Assembly: GCA_018268695.1 (NCBI GenBank)
Contig: JAFDWD010001077.1
Coordinates: forward strand, 1 to 21,964
DNA: 21,964 bases
Direction: 5' to 3'
Source: Actinomycetota bacterium
Lineage (GTDB): Bacteria; Actinomycetota; Thermoleophilia; Solirubrobacterales; 70-9
Position numbers and translations under genes: made by a program. Of the stretch, positions 13,138 to 20,044 are shown in pieces (the stretch's first letter is position 1; every line of letters starts with the position of its first letter). The notes beneath the pieces were generated by a model, which was not told the DNA's origin, searched no databases, and saw only the letters and a program-made list of their open reading frames with translations.

Positions 13138-14409
13138 GTGTACTACAAGGCCAGGCAGAAGCAGGAGCTCAGCCCCGCCGAGATGAAACGGGCGCGGGAT
13201 GGCTTTCGAGGCAAACTGTTCCGCCTTCGGTACTCACCGCAGTTCATCGAAAACAACTGCGACGAACTCCTCGCCATCGCCCACTCCGAGTACGCCCGCG
13301 CCATCGACGAGGGGGTCGAGATCCGGGACCCTGTGGCCTGGACGATTCACTGCGCCTGGCGCCGAACTCAAAACCTTCTCCAAGCAGAGAACCACCGGCC
13401 GCGGAACGTCTCAACTGAGGCGGTGGAGCCGATCGTCGCGGATGAACTCGCGCCGGAGGAGCTAGTGGAGATCGAGGACCGGGCGAGGAAGGTTCGGGAA
13501 GCCGTCGCCAAGCTGAGCATGGACCAGAAAAAGGTGATCGCGTTGACCTTCTTCGAGGATTTCAGCGTGCGAGAGGCCGCGAAGCGTTTGAACTGGAAAC
13601 CAGCCCGGGTCCAGCATCACCGGGACATGGCGCTGCGCGAACTGCGGCGCTTCTTCCCGGTCACCGATAGCGACGAGCTGTGGGTCGACGTCGGTCTCGC
13701 CGCCTGGCTGGCTGTCGCGGGCGGTGGCCTGCTGCATTTCCCAGGCGGCTTTGAAGCGGTGCTGGACAAGGCGGCGGACGGCGGCGCCAGCCTGTGGGCG
13801 AAGGCACATGACCTTGCTCGCCGCTTCACGATCGGCGGCGGGAACGACGCGGCCAGTGCCGTTGCGTCGAGCGGCGTTGCCCGAACCGCGGGCGCATGCG
13901 CGACGGGTGCTGCCATCGTCTGCATCGCAGGTGCCTCGACCGGCATCGTCGGCCCCGGTCTTCCCGGGCTGGCCGATGGCGGCGGCAACGGCGCGATCCA
14001 TCGCAAAGCAACTCGGCCCGCCGCTCGTCAACCGAAGCGGACCGCACCTCCGGCTGCTGAGGCTGCAAGCGCCGTGGCCGCGGAAACGAACGCGAGCGTT
14101 CCCGCGTCTGCTCCGCCGCCGTCGACGCGGCGTGAACCACCCAAGAAGGCAAACGACGAATCGCGCTCGTCGAGTCGGACGACGGCTGCCAAGAGGCAGA
14201 GAGCCGAAGAAGAACAAGTCGAAGCTGAGACCTCGGCGTTCGCAAAGGCCGCAAGCGAATCGGCCCCGGCCCCGGCCCCGGAATCCGCAGCGGTCTCCGA
14301 AGTCGCATCGGCAGAAGCGCCGACGGTGGTGCATACGACGAGCGAAGCGCCGAAGGCGTCGGCGTCGGAATCGAAGTCCGCCGCCTCCGAGTTCAGCTTC
14401 GAAAAGTAG
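13138..14409 (+). CDS. Sigma-70-like factor with hydrophobic segment and long Ala/Ser-rich tail
   Basis: The protein has 423 residues from GTG 13138 with GGAGGAG just upstream. Residues 20-85 resemble sigma region 2 (a helix with DPVAWTIHCAWRRTQNLL), and 112-173 resemble region 4: AVAKLSMDQKKVIALTFFED, then FSVREAAKRLNWKPARVQHH, a clear helix-turn-helix. The remainder is not sigma-like: one weak hydrophobic stretch at about 184-200, a better one at about 248-272 (ACATGAAIVCIAGASTGIVG), then a charged Ala/Ser/Pro tail of 130 residues with repeated EA, SA and PAPAP runs. A membrane-linked sigma factor is the simplest reading, though the hydrophobic stretches are Ala/Gly-rich and might be flexible instead. 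As first gene of the rightward transfer region it probably activates that region. Confidence 0.75.
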   Translation: MYYKARQKQELSPAEMKRARDGFRGKLFRLRYSPQFIENNCDELLAIAHSEYARAIDEGVEIRDPVAWTIHCAWRRTQNLLQAENHRPRNVSTEAVEPIVADELAPEELVEIEDRARKVREAVAKLSMDQKKVIALTFFEDFSVREAAKRLNWKPARVQHHRDMALRELRRFFPVTDSDELWVDVGLAAWLAVAGGGLLHFPGGFEAVLDKAADGGASLWAKAHDLARRFTIGGGNDAASAVASSGVARTAGACATGAAIVCIAGASTGIVGPGLPGLADGGGNGAIHRKATRPAARQPKRTAPPAAEAASAVAAETNASVPASAPPPSTRREPPKKANDESRSSSRTTAAKRQRAEEEQVEAETSAFAKAASESAPAPAPESAAVSEVASAEAPTVVHTTSEAPKASASESKSAASEFSFEK

Positions 14410-14476
14410 CTCCGCTTCCGCGAAGGAATGGCGGGCGTGGCTTTGCCGCGCAACCGTCTGCAGACGCGCGATCGGT

Positions 14477-14521
14477 GGCGCATCTCGATTTGTCCCATAC
14501 AGATCGGCGGGTGATTTGACC
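14477..14521 (+). promoter_or_regulatory. Second CCCATACA-N13-TTTGACC motif, before the transfer operon
   Basis: CCCATACA at 14494-14501 and TTTGACC at 14515-14521 are 13 bases apart, exactly as at 13023-13050. CCCATACAGAT (14494-14504) is the reverse complement of ATCTGTATGGG at 13002-13012. GGCGCATCT (14477-14485) also occurs at 12997-13005. If TTTGACC acts as a -10-like element, the leader to GTG 14560 is about 30 bases and contains the ribosome site AAAGGAG. Confidence 0.6.
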
Positions 14522-14559
14522 CCGCAGCCACGAACCACTCCAAATCAAAGGAGCCCGCC

Positions 14560-14868
14560 GTGGCACATCCGATCCTCGACACGCTGCTGAGCGCCGCGAT
14601 TTCTCTCAAACCCGATCCGACCCTGATCCCGGGTAATTCAACTGGACAAAAACTGGTCGACGGCCTAGCTGGGCTCCTGCTGACCTTCGCCGCCGGGAAC
14701 TTTGTCGTCGGCGTCTCCCAGTGGATCGGGGGCAACTCGCATCGCAATCCCGGGACCGCGGACGCCGGCAAAAAGCGAGCGGGGCTGTCGCTGGCCGGCG
14801 TCGCCGCCATCGGTGCCGGGGCGACGATCCTGAACTGGGCGCTGCAGCTCGGGACGACGGTCAAATGA
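14560..14868 (+). CDS. Small two-helix membrane protein, DUF6112-like, possible pilin/VirB2-type
   Basis: The protein has 102 residues from GTG 14560 behind AAAGGAG. Two hydrophobic helices at about 32-54 (VDGLAGLLLTFAAGNFVVGV) and 74-95 (GLSLAGVAAIGAGATILNWA), separated by a short basic loop, give the hairpin topology of VirB2/TrbC-like pilins and of the DUF6112 proteins found in actinobacterial conjugation clusters. It lacks an obvious cleavable signal peptide. It is the first gene of the coupled transfer run; its stop overlaps the next start as ATGA. The family name is my recollection; the topology is what the sequence shows. Confidence 0.65.
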   Translation: MAHPILDTLLSAAISLKPDPTLIPGNSTGQKLVDGLAGLLLTFAAGNFVVGVSQWIGGNSHRNPGTADAGKKRAGLSLAGVAAIGAGATILNWALQLGTTVK

Positions 14869-15554
14869 GTCGCAACGGGGACCGCCGTCGTCGCACGGGC
14901 TGGTTCGTCACCGGGATCGCGATGGTCGTCGCGCTGGTGATCGGCGGCGCACTCGGCAGGCTGTCGGCAGGCTCGGCGCAGTCCGAGTCCGAAAGCGCGG
15001 CCGCAGTACCCGGGTCGACTAAGACCGAGGCCGGGATTCCCGTCGGATACCCCGACACGCAAGAGGGAGCCGCCGCCGCCGTGGCCGCCTACCAGCGGGC
15101 CTTCGCCTCGCCGTCGATCCTACGAGCCGGCGTCATGCGAGACCGCATCGAAGCGGTCGCGATGCCGGAGTACGTCGAAGCGATGCTCGACGCGAACACT
15201 CCCGGGCGCGAGCGCATCGCCGCGGGGCCGATTGGCAAGGGCATAGCTACGGGCCTCCAAACGCTGTACGCAGCGGTGCCCATCGGCTACGAGATCGAGG
15301 CCTTCTCGAGGCAGCGCGCCCGCGTGCTGACCTGGGGCTTCACCCTGCTCGGAAACGCCTCGGCGGTGGAACCGGCGGCCTACTTCGGCCTCACCCACAC
15401 CGATCTCGTCTGGAGCGGCGACCGCTGGCGGATCGCGCACACCGAAGGCGGCTTCGGGCCGACGCCGAAGCTCGGCACCTCGCGCGGACCGCTGGGCGCA
15501 TACGACGTAATCGGCGTCGTCGAGCACCTGCGGAGCTATGAACTGGCTCCTTAG
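14865..15554 (+). CDS. VirB8/TcpC-like conjugation membrane protein
   Basis: ATG 14865 overlaps the previous stop by 4 bp, giving 229 residues; the frame stays open upstream but that part is antisense-like and overlaps the previous gene. A basic N-terminus (MSRNGDRRRR) is followed by one membrane helix at about 12-31 and an extracytoplasmic domain. TQEGAAAAVAAYQRAFASP and the C-terminal DLVWSGDRWRIAHTEGG resemble the NTF2-like fold of VirB8 and TcpC proteins, which scaffold the secretion channel. The downstream gene starts inside this one (17-bp overlap). The assignment rests on topology, the WxxDRWRI-type ending and gene order. Confidence 0.65.
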   Translation: MSRNGDRRRRTGWFVTGIAMVVALVIGGALGRLSAGSAQSESESAAAVPGSTKTEAGIPVGYPDTQEGAAAAVAAYQRAFASPSILRAGVMRDRIEAVAMPEYVEAMLDANTPGRERIAAGPIGKGIATGLQTLYAAVPIGYEIEAFSRQRARVLTWGFTLLGNASAVEPAAYFGLTHTDLVWSGDRWRIAHTEGGFGPTPKLGTSRGPLGAYDVIGVVEHLRSYELAP

Positions 15555-17283
15555 AGTCGCGCTGCTGGCGATGCTCGCCGGCCTGATGGCCGCTGTCCTC
15601 GTGGTCGGACAGCCGGCGCCGCCGCGGGCGAGCGCCAACGTCCTCTGCGATGCCGCGACGAGCCCTGCCGGGGCGGTCACCGAAGCGGCCGGCGCGATCA
15701 CCGGCGGCGCGATCGGCGGCGGGAACCCGGTCGGCGATGCCTGCAATTCGGTCACCGACGGAGCCGTCGGGGCGGTTACCTCCCCGGTGACCGGAGCCTT
15801 GAAGGGCATCGGCAACTCGATCTTCGGCCAGGTGACGACGTGGGTCAGCGAAGGCGCGGTTTGGCTGATCGGCGAAGTGGTGAAGCAGATCGAAACGACG
15901 ACGACGCCGCAGCTGACGAGCGAAGGCTTCCTTTCCGAGTACGCGAAAATGGTGGGGATCGCGGCGCTGCTGGCGTCGGCGATGGTCCTGTTCGCGATCC
16001 TCGAGGCGCTGACGCAGGCCAGTTGGGCGGTGCTCGGAAAGGCGCTGTTCGTCAACCTGCCGCTCGCCTTCGTCGGGACCAGCGTCGCCTTCACGGTGAT
16101 CCAGCTACTCCTGGTGACGACCGACCAGATGTCGCACGCGGTCGCTGTCGCCACGCACCATCACAGCGAGACCTTCTTTCACGCTGCGATCGGCGGGCTC
16201 AGTAAAGCGGGCGGTGTCGCCGGCGGCGCGGCGGGCGACACGATTGCTCCGGGCGAACCGGCGACGAAGGCAGGGCTCGAAGCCACCGGCAGCGTCGCGG
16301 CCCCCGCCTTCGTTGTCTTCCTGGGGGCGATTGTCGGTGCCTTCGCGGCATTCTGTCTCTGGATCGAGCTGCTGATGCGCGATGCGAGCGTCTACATCGT
16401 CGCGCTCTTCGTGCCGTTCTCGCTGGCGGCGGCGATCTCGCCCAGGTGGTCGAACCTCTTACGGCGGACGGTCGAGCTGCTGATCGTGATCATCGGGTCG
16501 AAGTTCGTGATCGTCGCGATCGTCGCCTTGGCCTCCAGCTTGATCGCAGAAAAAGGCGCCGCCGTCGAGCACATCCTCGCGGCCTCAGCTCTCTTGCTCC
16601 TGGCCTGCTTCGCGCCTTTCATGTTGATGCGGATGGTGCTCTCGACGGAGGCGGCGGTTTCGGCCGCCTTCAGTCGACGCTCGGCTGCGGGGCAAGCGGT
16701 CGGGGCGATGCAGGTCGCGGGCGGCCCGCCGCAGATGATGAAGAGCATGGCGCGCTCCAATTGGAGCGGACCCGAGGTTTGGAGCGTCAAGAGCGATCGG
16801 GAGTCGGGGACCGGCCGACCACCGACCGAGCCCAGCGGCGGCAACGGAGGCGGGCGCCCGCCGGGGCTAGGTCCGAATGGCGGCAGCGGTGGGCGAGGCC
16901 CGGGAGGACCGGCGGGGTCTGGGCAGGGCAGCGGCGCGGCCGGCGGCAGCGCGGGATCGGGCGCAGCGGGGACCGCTGGCGCGGCGGGGGCTGCTGGTGC
17001 AGCCGGGGCTGCCGCATCGGTACCCGTGGCAGCAGCGCGTGGCGCGGCAGCTGCGGGGCGTCGCCTCGAGGGCACCGGGATCGCCGGTATGGCGAGCTCC
17101 AAGGCGTCAACCGATAGAGGACGTCCTGCCGGTCCGGCGGCCGGTGCCGGCGCCGAGGCGTCCGAGGAGGAGCGGCCTGCGCCGAGCAGTCCGGACGGGG
17201 GTTCGACTCGGCGCCGGCCGGCCGAAGCGCCCCCGCGACCGCCGCAGGACGTCGGCGCCAAACCCGATCGGAGGTCTAAGTAA
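15538..17283 (+). CDS. VirB6/TrbL-like polytopic channel protein
   Basis: The protein has 581 residues from ATG 15538. An N-terminal signal-like helix (about 4-24) is followed by a soluble Gly/Ala/Thr-rich segment and then about six membrane helices: 138-158, 168-192, 254-278, 284-300, 312-336 and 345-366. The cytoplasmic tail from about 420 is Gly/Pro/Ala-rich, with GAAGAAGAAGAA-type repeats and many charged residues near the end. Polytopic proteins of this layout form the inner channel of type IV systems. It is followed by the SCO6880-type gene with a 1-bp overlap (TAATG). The tail's low complexity produces a long open antisense frame that should not be read as a gene. Confidence 0.8.
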   Translation: MNWLLRVALLAMLAGLMAAVLVVGQPAPPRASANVLCDAATSPAGAVTEAAGAITGGAIGGGNPVGDACNSVTDGAVGAVTSPVTGALKGIGNSIFGQVTTWVSEGAVWLIGEVVKQIETTTTPQLTSEGFLSEYAKMVGIAALLASAMVLFAILEALTQASWAVLGKALFVNLPLAFVGTSVAFTVIQLLLVTTDQMSHAVAVATHHHSETFFHAAIGGLSKAGGVAGGAAGDTIAPGEPATKAGLEATGSVAAPAFVVFLGAIVGAFAAFCLWIELLMRDASVYIVALFVPFSLAAAISPRWSNLLRRTVELLIVIIGSKFVIVAIVALASSLIAEKGAAVEHILAASALLLLACFAPFMLMRMVLSTEAAVSAAFSRRSAAGQAVGAMQVAGGPPQMMKSMARSNWSGPEVWSVKSDRESGTGRPPTEPSGGNGGGRPPGLGPNGGSGGRGPGGPAGSGQGSGAAGGSAGSGAAGTAGAAGAAGAAGAAASVPVAAARGAAAAGRRLEGTGIAGMASSKASTDRGRPAGPAAGAGAEASEEERPAPSSPDGGSTRRRPAEAPPRPPQDVGAKPDRRSK

Positions 17284-18767
17284 TGAGCGAGCGTCGATAC
17301 CGATTCGCCCCCCTGGAAGAACGGGCGCTGATCGGCCCGCTGCGAAGCGGACAAGTCATCGTGGTCGGTGCGGCCGCCGCGGTGGGCATCTGCGCCATCT
17401 TCGCGACGCAAAGCATCGTCGCCGTGCTGGTGGCGATCGTGCTCGTCGCTGGTGCGGCGGGTGCTGTCGCCTTCCCGATCAACGGCCGGACCGCCGCCGA
17501 CTGGGCGCCGATCCTCCTCAGCTTCAAACTCCGAAAGCGACGAGGCGGCTATCGCTCCACCGCGCCGGCCGCCGGCGTTCGACTCGGCGCCGACGAACCC
17601 TACGGGGTGTCGTTGCCGCCCGAGCTGGCGGGGGTCGACCTGCTCTCGGTTCCCTATGGCGGCGACGAGATCGGCGTCATGTGCGACCGCCGCGAGATCA
17701 CCTACACGGCGGCGATCGCCGTGCGGGCCGGTGCATTCGCCCTGCGCGATGTCGCCGACCAGGAGCGTGCCCTCGAAGGCTGGGGCGGTGTCCTCGCCAG
17801 CTGCGCCCGAGAGGGATCGCCGCTCCGCAGGCTCCAGTGGCACGAGCGAACCTTGCCCGGGCAGGGAGACGAGCTCGCGTCATACCTACAGGAGAAGCGG
17901 GACCGCAGCGTCCCGTTCAACTCGAACGTCGTCGCCTCGTACATCGAGCTGATCGAGGCAGCGGCTCCGGTAACTCAAGAGCACGACGTTCTGATCTGCC
18001 TCCAGATTGATCCCCGCCGTGCGAATCGCGAGATGAAGCGAATGGGCGGAGGGGACGACGCCGCCTGCAAGATCCTGCTTCGAGAGGCCGAGAACCTTGC
18101 TCGCAGCCTCAGCAAGGCGGACATCACGGTCTTCGGACTCCTGCAGCCGCGGCAGTACGCCGAGGTGATCCGCGACGCTTTCGACCCCTTCGGCCACCAG
18201 GGTCGAGCACGATCGACGCTCGGCGAGCCCGAGCGAGAAGGCATCGAGCCGGCCCTCATGGGGCCGATGGCCGCGGAAGACAGCTGGACGTATTACCGCA
18301 GCGATTCCGCATTCCACAGCACCTACTGGGTCTCCTCCTGGCCGCGAATCGACGTCGGCCCGACCTTCCTCGCTCCGCTCCTTATGCAGAGCGTGACGGT
18401 CCGTACGCTCTCGGTGACGATCGAACCCGTTCCCTTCGCCCAGGCGATGCGCAAGGCGGAAATGGCGCAGACGAAGGAGATCGCCGGCGAAATCGAGCGT
18501 CAGCGCCAAGGCTTTCTGACGACCGCCGGCCACCGGCGCCAACAGCAGGCCGTTGCTCGCCGAGAAGAGGAGCTGGCCGACGGCAACGCCCAGATGATCT
18601 TCGCGAAGTTCATCACCGTCTCGGATCGAAGCCTCGAGGCACTGGAGCGCTCCAACAGCGACACCGAGCACGCCGCACAGTTGGCACGCCTCGAGCTCCA
18701 GCCGATGTACGGGGAACAGGACGCGGGCTTCGCGAACACCCTGCCGCTGTGCCGGGGGCTGCGGTGA
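17283..18767 (+). CDS. SCO6880-family protein (VirB4 N-terminal partner with two membrane helices)
   Basis: The protein has 494 residues from ATG 17283, sharing one base with the previous stop. It starts MSERRYRFAPLEERALIGPL, typical of the SCO6880 family, followed by two membrane helices (24-42 and 45-65) that correspond to a PrgI/TcpE-type unit. The soluble part (about 90-490) has no Walker motifs and matches the N-terminal part of VirB4-like ATPases (YGVSLPPELAGVDLLSVPYG; a region with WVSSWPRIDVGPTFLAPLL). In actinobacterial elements this protein and the next ATPase together replace a single VirB4. The next gene overlaps its stop as GTGA. Confidence 0.82.
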   Translation: MSERRYRFAPLEERALIGPLRSGQVIVVGAAAAVGICAIFATQSIVAVLVAIVLVAGAAGAVAFPINGRTAADWAPILLSFKLRKRRGGYRSTAPAAGVRLGADEPYGVSLPPELAGVDLLSVPYGGDEIGVMCDRREITYTAAIAVRAGAFALRDVADQERALEGWGGVLASCAREGSPLRRLQWHERTLPGQGDELASYLQEKRDRSVPFNSNVVASYIELIEAAAPVTQEHDVLICLQIDPRRANREMKRMGGGDDAACKILLREAENLARSLSKADITVFGLLQPRQYAEVIRDAFDPFGHQGRARSTLGEPEREGIEPALMGPMAAEDSWTYYRSDSAFHSTYWVSSWPRIDVGPTFLAPLLMQSVTVRTLSVTIEPVPFAQAMRKAEMAQTKEIAGEIERQRQGFLTTAGHRRQQQAVARREEELADGNAQMIFAKFITVSDRSLEALERSNSDTEHAAQLARLELQPMYGEQDAGFANTLPLCRGLR

Positions 18768-20044
18768 CGCGCCGCCGTGGCCAGCGCCCCGGGCACTCGG
18801 CGACGACCGCCCATTTCCAGGCGGCCTACCCGTTCCAGGGACAGGGTGGGCTCGGCGCTCCCGGCGTCTATATCGGCGCCGATGCCTTCGGCGGCGCCTG
18901 GGTCTTCGACCAGTGGGAGCTCTACGAGCGCCGGATCATGCGCAGCCCGAACATCGTGGTCCTCGGTGAGATCGCCTTCGCGAAGTCCACGTGGATCAAG
19001 ACCTTTCTCTACCGGCAGTACCTCTTTGGCCGCCAGTCGTTCGTGATCGACATCAAGGGTGAGTACTGGCCTCTGGCGGAAGCGATCGGCGTCAGCCCTT
19101 TCGTCCTCGCACCCGGCGGGTCGATGCGCCTCAACCCAATCGAGCGGCGCGGCGGCCGCAAGGGGCAGCTGGCGCTTCTGCGCTCGGTGGCGACGGCCGC
19201 ACTTCGCCGACACCTCGTCCCCGAGGAGGAGGCCGGGCTGCGGGTCGCCCTCGACCAGTGCAACGACGAAGCGGGTTCGACCGATCCGACTTTGCCGAAC
19301 GTCGTCGACGTCCTCCTCCACCCGCGCGAACCGATGATCGCCGGCGTCTCGGCCGCCGGCGGGCCCGAGTTCGCCGCCGCGAACCGGGAGCTGGCCTTGG
19401 CGCTGCAGCGCCTTTGCGACGGAGACTTGAGGGGCATCTTCGACGGGCAGACCAGCGCAGGAATCGACCTCGAATCGCCCCTGATCGTCTTTGACCTGAG
19501 CGCGATGGGCGACTCCGAGGCCCTTGGAGTCCTCGCAACCTGCGTCGGTGCCTGGCAGCAAGCCGTCCTCCGTGAGCGAAAGCGGGTCTCCGACGAGACC
19601 GGAGTGCCAATGCGCAAGGCGCATTGTGTCTTCGAGGAGGTGTGGCAGGTCACCCCGAACATCGGTGTCGCCGAGTGGCTGCAAGCGAACTTCAAGCTCT
19701 GCCGCGCGCTCGCGATCTCGAACATCCTCTCGACGCACAAGCTGACTGATTTCGACACGGCCGGCGACAAAGGATCGCGGGCCGTGCGGATCGCGCAGAA
19801 CCTCGTACCCGACGCGGGCTGCTTCATCATCCACCGCCAATCGCCTGACCAGCGCGAGGTGCTTCGCGACGACCTCGGCCGCTCCGAGACGGAGGTGGAG
19901 CTCGCGATGGGCCTCGACGTCGGCGAGGCCCTGTGGGTGATGGGCGCGTACTCGACGCTCGTGCAACAGCGATCGTCCGCTCGCGAGCGGGAGATCACCT
20001 TCACCGATCAGCAGATGGGCGCCCTGCCCTCGAGGTCCGCGTGA
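18764..20044 (+). CDS. VirB4-type conjugation ATPase, with altered Walker A
   Basis: I use GTG 18764, which overlaps the previous stop by 4 bp (426 aa); a GTG five codons earlier is possible. The nucleotide site reads VVLGEIAFAKSTWIKTFLYR: G68-E-I-A-F-A-K74-S75, where the family normally has GxxGxGKS, so two glycines are alanine while Lys and Ser are kept. FVIDIKGEYWPLAEAIG and LNPIERRGGRKGQLALLRS are family blocks. The Walker B region is VFEEVW with E291-E292 in place of the usual DE. VirB4 ATPases power pilus and channel assembly and substrate transfer. Together with the SCO6880-type protein it forms a split VirB4. Whether it hydrolyses ATP cannot be decided from sequence. Confidence 0.85.
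   Translation: MTRRRGQRPGHSATTAHFQAAYPFQGQGGLGAPGVYIGADAFGGAWVFDQWELYERRIMRSPNIVVLGEIAFAKSTWIKTFLYRQYLFGRQSFVIDIKGEYWPLAEAIGVSPFVLAPGGSMRLNPIERRGGRKGQLALLRSVATAALRRHLVPEEEAGLRVALDQCNDEAGSTDPTLPNVVDVLLHPREPMIAGVSAAGGPEFAAANRELALALQRLCDGDLRGIFDGQTSAGIDLESPLIVFDLSAMGDSEALGVLATCVGAWQQAVLRERKRVSDETGVPMRKAHCVFEEVWQVTPNIGVAEWLQANFKLCRALAISNILSTHKLTDFDTAGDKGSRAVRIAQNLVPDAGCFIIHRQSPDQREVLRDDLGRSETEVELAMGLDVGEALWVMGAYSTLVQQRSSAREREITFTDQQMGALPSRSA

Noticed and set aside
13462..14538. Minus-strand frame (358 codons) antisense to the sigma-like gene
   Set aside because: It has Arg/Cys-rich composition typical of antisense reading, and it covers the plus-strand promoter region at 14494-14521.
16392..17843. 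Long open minus-strand frame (483 codons) antisense to the VirB6- and SCO6880-type genes
   Set aside because: It arises from the high-GC, Gly/Pro/Ala-rich codons of the plus-strand genes, shows no family features, and lies inside two well-supported coupled genes.
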